A stretch of DNA of 64,000 nucleotides from Villigracilis sp024434165. GTDB taxonomy: Bacteria; Chloroflexota; Anaerolineae; Anaerolineales; Villigracilaceae. The stretch lies in assembly GCA_030263665.1 (NCBI GenBank), contig SZPK01000018.1, positions 1 through 64,000 on the forward strand. The letters run 5' to 3'. How positions within the stretch are numbered: position 1 is the first letter of the stretch; the number at the start of each line of letters is the position of its first letter. Shown here piece after piece: positions 30,434 to 39,290 of the stretch. Under the pieces are notes generated by a model. It did not search any database. It was not told the origin of the DNA and worked only from the letters and a program-made list of their open reading frames with translations. Both the position numbers and the translations under genes were made by a program.

Positions 30434-32381
30434 TTCCTTCCGCCGCCCACGTCAATGTGACGCGGGTTCCATGCCCTGGCGCAGATCGAATCTCGATCCG
30501 TCCGCCGATATGCTCGGCGCGCGCCTGCATGATCTGCAAGCCAAAATGCCCGTTTGAAACGGGCAGGGATGGATCGAACCCGCATCCATCATCCTCGATC
30601 GTCACATAATAATTCTTTCCGCTTCCGCCTGACCGCACGCTCACCGTCCGCGCATGGGCATGACGGGCGGCGTTAATCAACGCCTCACGGGCAATTTTGA
30701 ATACCTGCTCCGCCATTCGCGGAGAACAACTGAGCGTAGAGTCGCTTTCGGGCTGCCAGACCAGTTCAAAGTCATGCTGCGAGGCGACTTCATCCAATGC
30801 GGCGCGCAAGCGGTCCTGCAGATTTTGGGACAGCGGCGGTTCTTCCATCAAACGATCAATGGCGCGGCGGACATCGCGGGTGGCTTTGTTGATCGTCTCG
30901 CGCGTTTTGCGAAGACGTTCCAACGCCGGGCTTTCCTGCCCGTCGGATAGAAATTCCACCACCTGATCGGTCATCAAACCAAGGTAACTGAGCGTTTGTC
31001 CCAGTCCGTCGTGCATTTCCGCCGCCACGCGCCGGCGCTCTTCAAGCGCAGCCACGCGTTCCGCCTGCGCGAACAGACGCGCATTTTCCAGCGCAATCGC
31101 AGCCACGTTCGCCAGTTTGGTCAGCATATCCGCGGATTCGCTTGCAAACCGATTCTGCGCGGGGCTGCCCACGCACAACGCGCCGATCACACGGTCGCCA
31201 ATGCGAAGCGGCGCCGCCAGATGACTGGCGCGATATTCGTCCGAAAGCATGCGGCATCCGCCCCCGCAGGAATCCACGCCGCAGATCATAGTATGGTCGC
31301 TTGCAAGCACTGCATTTGCAAATTGATGATTGACGCGCATGGTACTGCCAACCACTGCATGTTTTGGCCCGCTCAAGGTTTGAAGTTTCAGCCAGCGCCG
31401 GGTTTCATCCACAAGACACAGCGAAGCCACCTCGCCGCCCAGCAGAGTGCGCGCCTTTTCCGTGACCGAGTTCAGCACTTGTTGAATATCGAGCCGCGAC
31501 GAAATCTCACGGCTGACCTGATTAAGCATCTCAAGTTCCTGCGTGCGCCGGGCGACGCGCTTTTCCAACGCTGTATTCCATTGGATGAGTTCTCCACGGG
31601 CGGCGAGAAGACTGGAACGCATATCATCGAATGCCCGAGACAAAACCCGCATCTCCTCTGGACCTTCAACCTGCACAGCCGCATCAAGCTGATTCTCCCC
31701 GAGTCGTTTTGCCGCCACTCCCAACGCCCGCAGCGGCTGCAACAACGAACGCCGCGTGATCCACGCGCCGACCGCCAGCAGACCCAATGCGCACGCCAGG
31801 AATACCGCCTGAATGATCCGCAGGCGGTTTACCTTGGCTATCGAAGCAGATTCGTACAAACGCACAACCAGATCGGCTTTTTGCACCAAATCATCAGACT
31901 GCACTTCGAGACCGACCTGCAGGGAATGCTTGTCCGGCGAGGCAATGACCGCCTCCAATGTGGAGCGGTACTGCTCCCAACCAGACTCTACTTCAAGTAA
32001 CGCCGCAAGGATCTGTGTATCGCCTGTCGCCGGCAATTCGGCGGTACGATTCGCCAGATACGGCGCGCCTCCCCCATACTGCAAGGCAGACAAGGTATCG
32101 CCGAATATCCGCTCCGACTCCCGCAAGTCCGCCAGCGCAGTGTCGTCCCCGCTTTGGAGTTGAAGGGCGAGCCGTGTCATCTGTTGAATCAGCATCCGCT
32201 GACGCCCTGCCAGATTTATGACAAGCGCGTCCTGCTGCTGGGTCTGCAAGCTCCAAAAGGTAAGACTTGCAGAAACACCCACAAGCAGGAAGAAGGCTGC
32301 GAACAGAAAAGTGAGTTGATCTTGAAGGCGTCGGAACATGATGCGGGTAGAAACAGCGGACTTTGATTGCAACTTTTTCAT
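30396..32381 (-). CDS. narX: NarX-type sensor histidine kinase
   Basis: 661 residues. An N-terminal helix is followed by a periplasmic PilJ/NarX-type sensor with the nitrate-binding P-box-like N-L-A-G-R-Q-R-M-L-I-Q-Q-M. Then a second transmembrane helix, HAMP linker, and a GAF-like domain containing C-x5-C-x3-C (C-G-V-D-S-C-G-G-G-C). A HisKA_3 H-box (A-E-M-H-D-G-L-G-Q) and HATPase (D-D-G-C-G-F, G-L-Q-I-M) end the protein. The arrangement is that of NarX/NarQ. The Cys cluster lies in the position of the cysteine-containing central module of NarX and could respond to redox or O2 (inference). Confidence 0.88.
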   Translation of the reverse strand: MKKLQSKSAVSTRIMFRRLQDQLTFLFAAFFLLVGVSASLTFWSLQTQQQDALVINLAGRQRMLIQQMTRLALQLQSGDDTALADLRESERIFGDTLSALQYGGGAPYLANRTAELPATGDTQILAALLEVESGWEQYRSTLEAVIASPDKHSLQVGLEVQSDDLVQKADLVVRLYESASIAKVNRLRIIQAVFLACALGLLAVGAWITRRSLLQPLRALGVAAKRLGENQLDAAVQVEGPEEMRVLSRAFDDMRSSLLAARGELIQWNTALEKRVARRTQELEMLNQVSREISSRLDIQQVLNSVTEKARTLLGGEVASLCLVDETRRWLKLQTLSGPKHAVVGSTMRVNHQFANAVLASDHTMICGVDSCGGGCRMLSDEYRASHLAAPLRIGDRVIGALCVGSPAQNRFASESADMLTKLANVAAIALENARLFAQAERVAALEERRRVAAEMHDGLGQTLSYLGLMTDQVVEFLSDGQESPALERLRKTRETINKATRDVRRAIDRLMEEPPLSQNLQDRLRAALDEVASQHDFELVWQPESDSTLSCSPRMAEQVFKIAREALINAARHAHARTVSVRSGGSGKNYYVTIEDDGCGFDPSLPVSNGHFGLQIMQARAEHIGGRIEIRSAPGHGTRVTLTWAAEGNEQNGTGSSIAG

Positions 32382-32555
32382 TATAACATCCGCCTTTGAA
32401 AAGAATTACCGCCGAGGGCGGGCCTCAGCACCCCCGCCGACTCCGAAATTGAAAGATTCCTTCACATTGGCGCAAGTGCCATTCCTGTAAATGACCCATC
32501 CGTGGATTTCATTGCCTTGTCCTTTGGCTCAGTGACAGCCACTTTGCAATGACTG

Positions 32556-33101
32556 TCACTTGCATATCGAGTACGCCTTACAAATATCTTGCGACTGCCA
32601 TGCCAGCATGGCGACCGCCAGCAGAAAGAAGTCGAATTGATAGGCTTTCATCAACGACGACTGCAAGCGGTTCATCTCCTGGATTTGGGCTGGCTTCGGC
32701 GCACCCTGCGCGGATTCCATCTCCGCCCCCAGCCTGGCGATCCTGCCTTGCATTTTCCCGAAATAGGATGTGCCAAGAATGTACGAACCCAAAGCCGCCA
32801 CGGCGCCGACGGTAAACCCAAAGCCCGCACCCGTCGTCCAAATAAAACTTATTCCACCTGCGAAGAAGCGCGCATACAGCAACGCCCCCGAGAGCACGGT
32901 GACAGTGGTGACGATCCCCATCATTGCGCCGAATCGCGGACCAAACGCCTGCATGAATTTCTGCCCGGCGGATTGGACCGAACGAACGGCAGGGATGAGC
33001 AACAGCAGATAGAGCGCCGCGCTTCCCACCCACATGATCCCGCCGCCAAGGTGCAGGACGCGCAGGATAAGAATGACATAAAGGTTGTTTAGAATATTCA
33101 C
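32556..33101 (-). CDS. Four-helix integral membrane protein (CopD/DUF2269-like)
   Basis: 181 residues with four predicted transmembrane helices and conserved-looking histidine (R-V-L-H-L-G-G-G-I-M-W-V-G) in helix 1. This resembles the CopD/DUF2269-type family of small heme- or metal-associated membrane proteins. The start is GTG at 33101, 7 nt after GGAGAAA; an upstream in-frame ATG lacks an RBS. Function unknown. Confidence 0.6.
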   Translation of the reverse strand: MNILNNLYVILILRVLHLGGGIMWVGSAALYLLLLIPAVRSVQSAGQKFMQAFGPRFGAMMGIVTTVTVLSGALLYARFFAGGISFIWTTGAGFGFTVGAVAALGSYILGTSYFGKMQGRIARLGAEMESAQGAPKPAQIQEMNRLQSSLMKAYQFDFFLLAVAMLAWQSQDICKAYSICK

Positions 33102-33170
33102 GGTTTTTCTCCTTTTATATTTTCGAATGTTTCCGGCGTTCGGCATTAACTCGTCAATCGCAGCGACAAA

Positions 33171-33770
33171 TCATTTTCCAAACCTGGGAATCAGGAACGG
33201 CACGTTCCTCTTGTATTCCAAATAGGACTCACCAAAGCGAAGCTCCAATTCCTTTTCCTCGAAGTATTTGATAAAAAGCACATGCGATGGGATGATTCCG
33301 AACGCAACGGCGAATGTGGCAAAGGTCGAGCCGCTGATGAATGCCGCACCCAGGGAAAGCAGGTAAAACCCCAGCGACATCGGGTTTCGCGTCCTTTTGT
33401 AAACATCGTCATTTACAACGCGCCTGGTCAGGACGAAGGCATTCGTGCCGTTTCCGATGGAACGCAATAATTTATTGGTAATGCCGGAGAAATAGATACC
33501 CGGAATGGCGAGCAGGATTCCCGCAACAAGAAACAACAGTTTGCCAGGCAAAGGCTTCAACCCGACAAGTTCGTCAAAATGCGCAATTCCGGGGGTAAAA
33601 AAGCCGACAATTGGCGGTATGACCTGTCCTGCGAAAAAAAGGAAGTGCATGATCCGGCTCGACTTCTCCGCATTTTTCCTGGAGGGATTGTTCCTCAACC
33701 AAACGCCGAGGACGATCGAGCCAATAGCCATGACGAGTGAACCAACGACGATCCAGTAGATGGTAAACAT
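33171..33770 (-). CDS. Isoprenylcysteine carboxyl methyltransferase-type membrane methyltransferase
   Basis: 199 residues, about five transmembrane helices. The C-terminal half carries the ICMT/PEMT family motif: R-N-P-M-S-L-G-F-Y, then E-E-K-E-L-E-L-R-F-G-E-S-Y-L-E-Y, the pattern that binds S-adenosylmethionine at the membrane interface. Bacterial members methylate lipids or unknown small molecules, not prenyl-cysteine. Substrate unknown. Start ATG at 33770 with AGGAG upstream. Confidence 0.75.
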   Translation of the reverse strand: MFTIYWIVVGSLVMAIGSIVLGVWLRNNPSRKNAEKSSRIMHFLFFAGQVIPPIVGFFTPGIAHFDELVGLKPLPGKLLFLVAGILLAIPGIYFSGITNKLLRSIGNGTNAFVLTRRVVNDDVYKRTRNPMSLGFYLLSLGAAFISGSTFATFAVAFGIIPSHVLFIKYFEEKELELRFGESYLEYKRNVPFLIPRFGK

Positions 33771-33827
33771 ATAATCTCCTTTTTAGCTGGTATTTGAATT
33801 TTTATTTCTTTCAAAGATACCGCCGTC

Positions 33828-34766
33828 TTAATTCACCGCGACTTTCGCTGGCACAAACCACGCACACAACGCGCCGAAGATGCCCGTGGAGATGGATACT
33901 TCCCAAAAGTGATACAGACTCACTTCCGCAGGCATGAGCGGATTGGGAAACGCCAGTTGTGCAGTGGGCAGCAATGCCAGCGCAAGAGCGGAGAGGGCGG
34001 TTAGTTCGACGCGTCCACCCGTGAAACTCTTGAAGAGCGGAATCAGGCAGATGATCCAAAGAACGCCGCGGAAATATTGAAAGACGGGCAGCTCGGGCTT
34101 GCTCATCAATGCCGCCATTGTCTGATTCGCAAAGGAGTTCAACTCAGCGGGACCGCCGTAGAAGACGCGCAATTCCTGCGACTGCCAGGCAACGTAGTAA
34201 CCGAACAGGAGGTAGAGAACGAAGTACGCCGCCGCGAGCCGCGCGCTTACCCTGACAAATTGCTGCGCATGGACGGTGAATTTCGCGGCTGCACGCGGCT
34301 TGCGCGAGAACCCACCCGTCATGAGCGTGACCAACAGGACGAAGATCGCAGATGTGATTGCGCCGCGCAGGATCAGGCGATACACTTCAAAATTGCCGTG
34401 CAAAAGCGGAAAGGCAGGCAAAAAGTAAGCAGTTTCGACCTGCGTTTGGAAGGTTTGCGCCAGGAAAGAAACAAGGAACAACTGCCCAGCCAGCGCAAAA
34501 CCCTTCAGACTGGAACGCCGCGCCACCCAAAGCAGGAGGACCGCGTTGACTGCGCCATTGAAAAGCATGGCAGCAGGCAGGGACATCATCCCCGCTTCGG
34601 GCGTCTGCTCCAGAATGGATTGCGGCATGGGCAGAAGCGCTCCCGCGATCATCAGGCTGACGATGGATGCCGCCGTTGCGCCGATGAATTGCCCCAGCAG
34701 GGCAAACATGGATTTGAACGAAAATGTGTTCACAGAGGGGGTGGATCCGAGCGATAAGGTTTTCAT
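33828..34766 (-). CDS. Polytopic membrane protein, unrecognised
   Basis: 312 residues with about seven to eight hydrophobic helices, short polar N-terminus and no enzymatic motif that I recognise. It stands between the ICMT-like gene and a patch of gene fragments, on the same strand. Function not inferable. Confidence 0.6.
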   Translation of the reverse strand: MKTLSLGSTPSVNTFSFKSMFALLGQFIGATAASIVSLMIAGALLPMPQSILEQTPEAGMMSLPAAMLFNGAVNAVLLLWVARRSSLKGFALAGQLFLVSFLAQTFQTQVETAYFLPAFPLLHGNFEVYRLILRGAITSAIFVLLVTLMTGGFSRKPRAAAKFTVHAQQFVRVSARLAAAYFVLYLLFGYYVAWQSQELRVFYGGPAELNSFANQTMAALMSKPELPVFQYFRGVLWIICLIPLFKSFTGGRVELTALSALALALLPTAQLAFPNPLMPAEVSLYHFWEVSISTGIFGALCAWFVPAKVAVN

Positions 34767-34782
34767 AGTGGTTTCCTTGATT

Positions 34783-35010
34783 TCACGATTTGATATTGGT
34801 CGGTTTTCTGAGCAGTGCCAAACTGGTCACAAACAACCAGCGGATGAAACTCAACAAGCCGAACAAGCCTGCCTGGTCGCGCACGGTTCCCATGATGGTG
34901 GTAACGATAAACTGCCCGCCGCCTTCATACGCAATTTCGACATCAGCCAGCCGCTCCAATTGGCGGAAACACGCCCCTGAAGCTGCAGGCGGCAGCGGGC
35001 TTCCAAACAA
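34783..35010 (-). CDS. Small hypothetical protein or gene fragment
   Basis: 75-codon frame starting within 3 nt of the end of a cytochrome c remnant. The second half has one hydrophobic helix (L-L-S-F-I-R-W-L-F-V-T-S-L-A-L-L) and a regular-looking segment L-E-R-L-A-D-V-E-I-A-Y-E-G-G-G-Q. No family recognised. Given its neighbour, it may be the remaining tail of a larger lost gene. Confidence 0.3.
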   Translation of the reverse strand: MFGSPLPPAASGACFRQLERLADVEIAYEGGGQFIVTTIMGTVRDQAGLFGLLSFIRWLFVTSLALLRKPTNIKS

Positions 35011-35235
35011 TTATTTTTCAACTGCGGGCAAGGACTTCAAGAATAGATACATCGCCCTAAGTTCATCATCGCTCATCTTACCAATCGCGCCAAAGGGCAT
35101 CAGCGTGGGCACAAACGACTTGCCTTCGGGTGTCACGCCCGTGCGCATGGCAGTGATGAAACCAACTGGTTGAAGGCGTCCAGGTCGCCTCTTGCAGCAT
35201 GGATAGCCAGACCACGATCAGAAGGTTTGCACTGC
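35011..35235 (-). pseudogene. Gene debris: ECF-sigma-like and cytochrome c fragments
   Basis: Read on the minus strand, 35160-35011 encodes a typical cytochrome c C-terminus ending L-M-P-F-G-A-I-G-K-M-S-D-D-E-L-R and K-S-L-P-A-V-E-K-stop, with no CxxCH upstream in frame. Just before it, another frame (about 35225-35160) reads A-A-R-G-D-L-D-A-F-N-Q-L-V, which looks like the start of an ECF sigma factor. The two are joined out of frame, so this is most likely a deletion scar with two truncated genes. Confidence 0.5.
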
Positions 35236-35273
35236 CAACATCTCAGCCCGTCCTTTCTTTCGGATCAATCATC

Positions 35274-35789
35274 CTAGATAATCAGTTCCACACCCAATGC
35301 AATGACCGTCACCACCAGCGCCAGGATGAAGGTGAACACAATGCCGTTCAGGAACTTCTTGAAATGAAAGCCGTAATCACGGTAGCCCGCCATGCCTTCC
35401 GTGCCAGGCAGGATCATGAACTTCGGCTTCAAGGTCATCAGCAGGAACCAATCGAGCAGGACGAGGTCAAGCAGGTTCCACATTTGGAAGATGACCGTGG
35501 ACACGATCAGAGTCTCCACGAAGGTCAGTTCGCCGATCAAGTTTCGGAGTTGACCCAGCCCGAGCGCGACGACCAGCCCCAGGGTGGCAAGAAGCGGAAG
35601 CGTCATCAGGTTTGCCTGTTTGCGAGTCGAGTCGCTCATCGCTCCATATTTCGCGCGGATGTCTGGCGGGTAGTCGTTCAGAATTATCTCCGCGTTGATT
35701 TTTCCGATGATGAGCATCGCCGCGCTGAAGACCACGCCGAAGACCGTGCCCCAAACCAGACCAAGTTGAAGAAGCTGCATGATGTTCAT
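35274..35789 (-). CDS. Membrane protein, unrecognised (pair with upstream gene)
   Basis: 171 residues, four predicted transmembrane helices, with a cytoplasmic-looking polar segment after helix 1 (Y-P-P-D-I-R-A-K-Y-G-A-M-S-D). The ATG at 35789 overlaps the stop of the upstream membrane protein gene, so the two are translationally coupled and may form a complex. No family assigned with certainty. Confidence 0.65.
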   Translation of the reverse strand: MNIMQLLQLGLVWGTVFGVVFSAAMLIIGKINAEIILNDYPPDIRAKYGAMSDSTRKQANLMTLPLLATLGLVVALGLGQLRNLIGELTFVETLIVSTVIFQMWNLLDLVLLDWFLLMTLKPKFMILPGTEGMAGYRDYGFHFKKFLNGIVFTFILALVVTVIALGVELII

Positions 35790-36295
35790 GACGCCGCCTG
35801 CACTTTCTTGAGGTTGACGAGCTTCACGCCAAAATACACTGCTGCATCGCAGACCAGCATTCCGATCACGGCGGGGATGAGCACCGCCCAACCCGACTCG
35901 CCGCCTTCGGCAACGCTCCAGGCGACCTTGCCCAACGCCGCGAGATTGATAACCGCCACGCCCCACCACCAGGAGCGCTTCCAAAACGCCAGCGCCAGGA
36001 AGTAGAAAAAGGCGGGCACGGTCAAGGTGAGCAATACTTTGCCGAACGTCCACGCGCCGAGCAGGTACTCCTGTTCCGCTTGCAGGAACTGTTCCACGGC
36101 GGGGTCAACGGTTTCGGGCGCAGGGAACCAGAACATGCTGGTGAACAGCGCAATGACCGTGAGAAGGAGTCCCTTCCAGCTGCGCTGGTAGGCAAAGTAG
36201 ATATACGGGAGGATGAACATCGGGCGGATGTACCAACTCAATACGTTGTGATGACGCGCCCAAGCCCATGCGAGAAAGTCCGATAAGAATTCCAT
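35786..36295 (-). CDS. Membrane protein, unrecognised
   Basis: 169 residues, about four to five transmembrane helices, rich in Trp and aromatic residues (F-L-A-W-A-W-A-R-H-H-N at the N-terminus). It overlaps the next gene by 4 nt. Divergent from a HisKA_3/LuxR two-component pair, with twin palindromic operators between them, so it could be that system's target (inference). Confidence 0.65.
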   Translation of the reverse strand: MEFLSDFLAWAWARHHNVLSWYIRPMFILPYIYFAYQRSWKGLLLTVIALFTSMFWFPAPETVDPAVEQFLQAEQEYLLGAWTFGKVLLTLTVPAFFYFLALAFWKRSWWWGVAVINLAALGKVAWSVAEGGESGWAVLIPAVIGMLVCDAAVYFGVKLVNLKKVQAAS

Positions 36296-36318
36296 GGCTA
36301 AATCTCCTTTTCAATTTG

Positions 36319-36357
36319 TCATTGCGAGCCGCGTTTGTTGCGGCGAAGCAATGACGT
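36319..36357. repeat. GTCATTGCGAG-type palindromic element, short copy
   Basis: GTCATTGCGAGC pairs with GAAGCAATGAC around a CGCGTTTGTTGCGGC core. A shorter member of the family at 13227-13321 and 53446-53540, located in the leader of the minus-strand membrane-protein pair. Confidence 0.7.
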
Positions 36358-36432
36358 TGATTTGTTACCCCAACGATACAACTCCCCGTTCCCGTTGACA
36401 TCGGTCTGCGCTCACTTCCCTAGCGGGAAGTT

Positions 36433-36472
36433 TTCCCAAAACTTTGGGAAGGGTTTCCCATGACATTGGGAA
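36433..36472. promoter_or_regulatory. Twin operator-like palindromes TTCCCA-N6-TGGGAA
   Basis: Two perfect copies of TTCCCA-N6-TGGGAA lie at 36433-36450 and 36455-36472, with centres 22 bp apart, so both face the same side of the helix. An adjoining GGGAAGTTTTCCC (36425-36437) adds half-sites. They end just before the sensor kinase start. This looks like a dimeric regulator's operator, perhaps the downstream LuxR-type regulator acting on its own and the divergent genes. Confidence 0.6.
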
Positions 36473-36495
36473 TAAAATAGGATATGCTTCGCGCC

Positions 36496-38502
36496 ATGAA
36501 CGCAGGCAATACCCTTTCCCCCCGCTGGGCGCGCATCGCCCAGATCGCATGGATCGCCACGGCGTTCCTTTGCCTTGCGTTCTTTGTCACCGAAATTCGA
36601 CTCTCTTATCAGACTCCCCTCCCTTCAGCCAACTACCTCACCGCCCTGCGGACGCTCTACATGCTTGTCCATCTTTTCATTGCAGGCTTCATCATTTTCA
36701 AACGTCCCAACGAGACCTTTGCCGTTTTCGTCGCATACTTCCTGGTCCTGATGGGCGCAACCTTCTGGACTGTTTCTCCAAACATCCCTGACCAGCCCGC
36801 CTTCTGGCAAACGCCGCGTGCCTTCGCCAATCTGTCCACCTCCATTGCGTTCATGATCTTCTTCCTCATCTTCCCCGATGGGCGCTTCAATCCGCGCTGG
36901 ACAATTCCTTTCGCGGTCGGCATGACCGTTTTTCTCGTCGGCGAGAACTTCTTTCCGCAAACCCTCCTCAGTCCCAAAAATTGGGAATGGATCTTTGCCG
37001 CGTGGCTTTCGCTCTTCGCCATGGCAGTGATGATCTACGTTCCCATCTACCGTTACCGCAGTCTTAAGGATCCCATTACCCGCCAGCAGACCAAATGGGT
37101 GGTGTATGGCGTTGCGGCATCCCTCATCATTTTTTTCCTCATCGCGCTTCCTGTTGCCAGCGGCGCGCCCTCGAATCAAGCTACACCCTACGGATTGTTT
37201 TTCATCACAGGCACTACTCTCGCCCTCATGCTCATTCCGCTTTCCATCGGTATTGCCGTCACGCGCTTCCGCTTGTGGGATATTGACCCCATCATCAACC
37301 GCACGCTCGTTTATGGCGCATTGAGTTTTCTCACCATTCTGTTTTACGTTCTCATCGTCGCCGTCTTTGCATATTATGTGGGCAACACCCAGACCAATAT
37401 CATTGCCTCTTTCATCGCCACGGGCATCATCGCCATCGTCTTCGAGCCGTTACGCCAGCGCTTGCAGCGCGGCGTGAACCGCCTGATGTACGGTGAACGC
37501 GACGACCCCGCCACCGTCCTTACACAATTAAGTCAAAGACTCGATACTGCTCTCGCGCCCGATTCCGTTTTACAGACCATCGTGGAGACGCTCGCCCAAA
37601 CCCTCAAACTTCCCTACGCTGCCGTTTCCCTTTTTGGGGATGAAAAGCCCCGCTTCGCTTCGACCTCAAACCTGCCTCCGTCCGATCTGCTTCGTCTCCC
37701 CCTGACCTATCAGACCGAACGCGTCGGAGAGTTGATCCTCGCCCCCCGCGACGCAGGCGAATCCTTTTCCCTCGCCGACATTAAACTGATTCAGCTCATC
37801 GCCCAACAAGCGGGAGTCGCCGCCTACACCCTGCGCCTCAACAACGACCTGCAACGCTCCCGCGAACGCCTCGTCACTGCGCAGGAGGAAGAACGCCGCC
37901 GCCTGCGCCGCGACCTGCATGATGGAGTCGGTCCCACGCTTGCCTCCCTCTCCCAACGCATTGACACCGCCGCCGAACTGGTGGACAGCGACCCCGAAAA
38001 AAGCAAGCAACTGCTCAAAGACTTGAAAGGACAGGTCAAGGAAAGCGTTGCTGAGATTCGCCGCCTGGTCTATGCCCTCCGCCCGCCCGTGCTGGACGAG
38101 TTCGGGCTGGTCTCCGCCATCCGCGAGCACACCGCCCAGTACAGCGGGCCGAACGGGATGCAAGTCACCTTCGATGTGACCGAGCCGCTCCCATCCCTGC
38201 CCGCTGCCGTGGAGGTCGCCGCCTACCGCATTGTGCTGGAAGCCTTTACGAATTTGGTGCGCCATGCCCAGGCAACCACCTGCCGCATTCAGATCAAGAT
38301 CGAAAATCAAACTCTCCTGCTTGAAGTCTCAGATAACGGCAAAGGACTCCCCAAAGGCAACCGCGCAGGAGTTGGATTCACCTCCATGCGCGAACGGGCA
38401 GAAGAACTCGGCGGCGAATGTGTGATGGAAAATAATTCCGCTGGCGGAGTCACCGTCCGCGCCAGACTACCAATATCCCCTCTCCCTGTGGGAGAGGGGT
38501 AG
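36496..38502 (+). CDS. Membrane sensor histidine kinase (HisKA_3 type)
   Basis: About 668 residues. The N-terminal third has roughly nine hydrophobic helices, followed by a GAF-like region (A-L-A-P-D-S-V-L-Q-T-I-V-E-T-L-A). The HisKA_3 H-box is L-R-R-D-L-H-D-G-V-G-P-T-L and the HATPase domain includes D-N-G-K-G-L. The last residues, P-I-S-P-L-P-V-G-E-G, and the stop come from a palindromic CTCTCCC repeat, so the native C-terminus is replaced or extended. ATG at 36496 taken; 36484 is an alternative. The cognate regulator follows 23 nt later. Confidence 0.85.
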   Translation: MNAGNTLSPRWARIAQIAWIATAFLCLAFFVTEIRLSYQTPLPSANYLTALRTLYMLVHLFIAGFIIFKRPNETFAVFVAYFLVLMGATFWTVSPNIPDQPAFWQTPRAFANLSTSIAFMIFFLIFPDGRFNPRWTIPFAVGMTVFLVGENFFPQTLLSPKNWEWIFAAWLSLFAMAVMIYVPIYRYRSLKDPITRQQTKWVVYGVAASLIIFFLIALPVASGAPSNQATPYGLFFITGTTLALMLIPLSIGIAVTRFRLWDIDPIINRTLVYGALSFLTILFYVLIVAVFAYYVGNTQTNIIASFIATGIIAIVFEPLRQRLQRGVNRLMYGERDDPATVLTQLSQRLDTALAPDSVLQTIVETLAQTLKLPYAAVSLFGDEKPRFASTSNLPPSDLLRLPLTYQTERVGELILAPRDAGESFSLADIKLIQLIAQQAGVAAYTLRLNNDLQRSRERLVTAQEEERRRLRRDLHDGVGPTLASLSQRIDTAAELVDSDPEKSKQLLKDLKGQVKESVAEIRRLVYALRPPVLDEFGLVSAIREHTAQYSGPNGMQVTFDVTEPLPSLPAAVEVAAYRIVLEAFTNLVRHAQATTCRIQIKIENQTLLLEVSDNGKGLPKGNRAGVGFTSMRERAEELGGECVMENNSAGGVTVRARLPISPLPVGEG

Positions 38503-38510
38503 GGTGAGGG
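38477..38510. repeat. CTCTCCCnnnGGGAGAG-type palindrome overlapping the kinase stop codon
   Basis: CCCCTCTCCC, loop TGT, GGGAGAGGGG, then TAGGGTGAGGG. The element supplies the last codons and the TAG stop of the sensor kinase and sits between it and its regulator gene. Confidence 0.7.
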
Positions 38511-38525
38511 CGAAAGGAATCATCC

Positions 38526-39188
38526 ATGTCCATCAAAGTCTTGATCGCAGATGACCATGTCTTTTACCGTGAAGGTGTCCGTGCATTGTTGTCCAACGTT
38601 CCAGATATCGAAGTCGTCGGCGAAGCCGGCAATGGCGAAGAAGCCATCGCCCACGCCAGAGACCTTCAGCCCAACGTCATCCTCATGGATTTGAAAATGC
38701 CAGGCATGAACGGCATTGACGCCACGCGCAAGATTCACGAAGCACATCCCAGCATCGGCGTGCTGGTCATCACCATGTTCGACGATGATGACTCGGTCTT
38801 CGCCGCCATGCGGGCGGGGGCGCGCGGGTATCTGCTCAAAGATGCGGACAAGGATGAGGTCGTGCGGGCAATCGTCGCCGTGGAAAGAGGCGAAGCGATC
38901 TTCAGTCCCGCCATTGCCCAACGCATGATGAAATACTTCGCCGCGCCGTCAGCATCATCCAATAAAAAAAATCAGCCCGACGAATTCGCCGAGCTGACCG
39001 ACAGGGAATTGGAAATTTTGGACTTGATCGCGCAGGGACATAATAACCTCGTCATCGCCAACAAACTTTCGCTGAGCATCAAGACCGTGCAGAATTACGT
39101 TTCGAGCATCCTCACCAAATTGCAGGTGGCAGACCGCGCCCAGGCGATTGTCCGTGCCAGGGAGGCGGGGTTGGGAGCAAAAGATTAA
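38526..39188 (+). CDS. LuxR-family response regulator
   Basis: 220 residues: receiver domain (I-A-D-D-H, Asp in V-I-L-M-D-L-K-M-P-G-M-N-G, Lys in L-L-K-D-A) and C-terminal LuxR-type helix-turn-helix (L-T-D-R-E-L-E-I-L, L-S-I-K-T-V-Q-N-Y). Partner of the upstream HisKA_3 kinase. It probably binds as a dimer, consistent with the twin inverted repeats before the kinase gene (inference). Confidence 0.88.
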   Translation: MSIKVLIADDHVFYREGVRALLSNVPDIEVVGEAGNGEEAIAHARDLQPNVILMDLKMPGMNGIDATRKIHEAHPSIGVLVITMFDDDDSVFAAMRAGARGYLLKDADKDEVVRAIVAVERGEAIFSPAIAQRMMKYFAAPSASSNKKNQPDEFAELTDRELEILDLIAQGHNNLVIANKLSLSIKTVQNYVSSILTKLQVADRAQAIVRAREAGLGAKD

Positions 39189-39290
39189 ACAACGTGCATT
39201 AAACGAGATGCAGCCACCCGGTCCATCTCGATGCGCCTGCGGGGTGTTCAAAGCGATTCGTAACATGATCGAAATGATTGCGAGGCTCAA

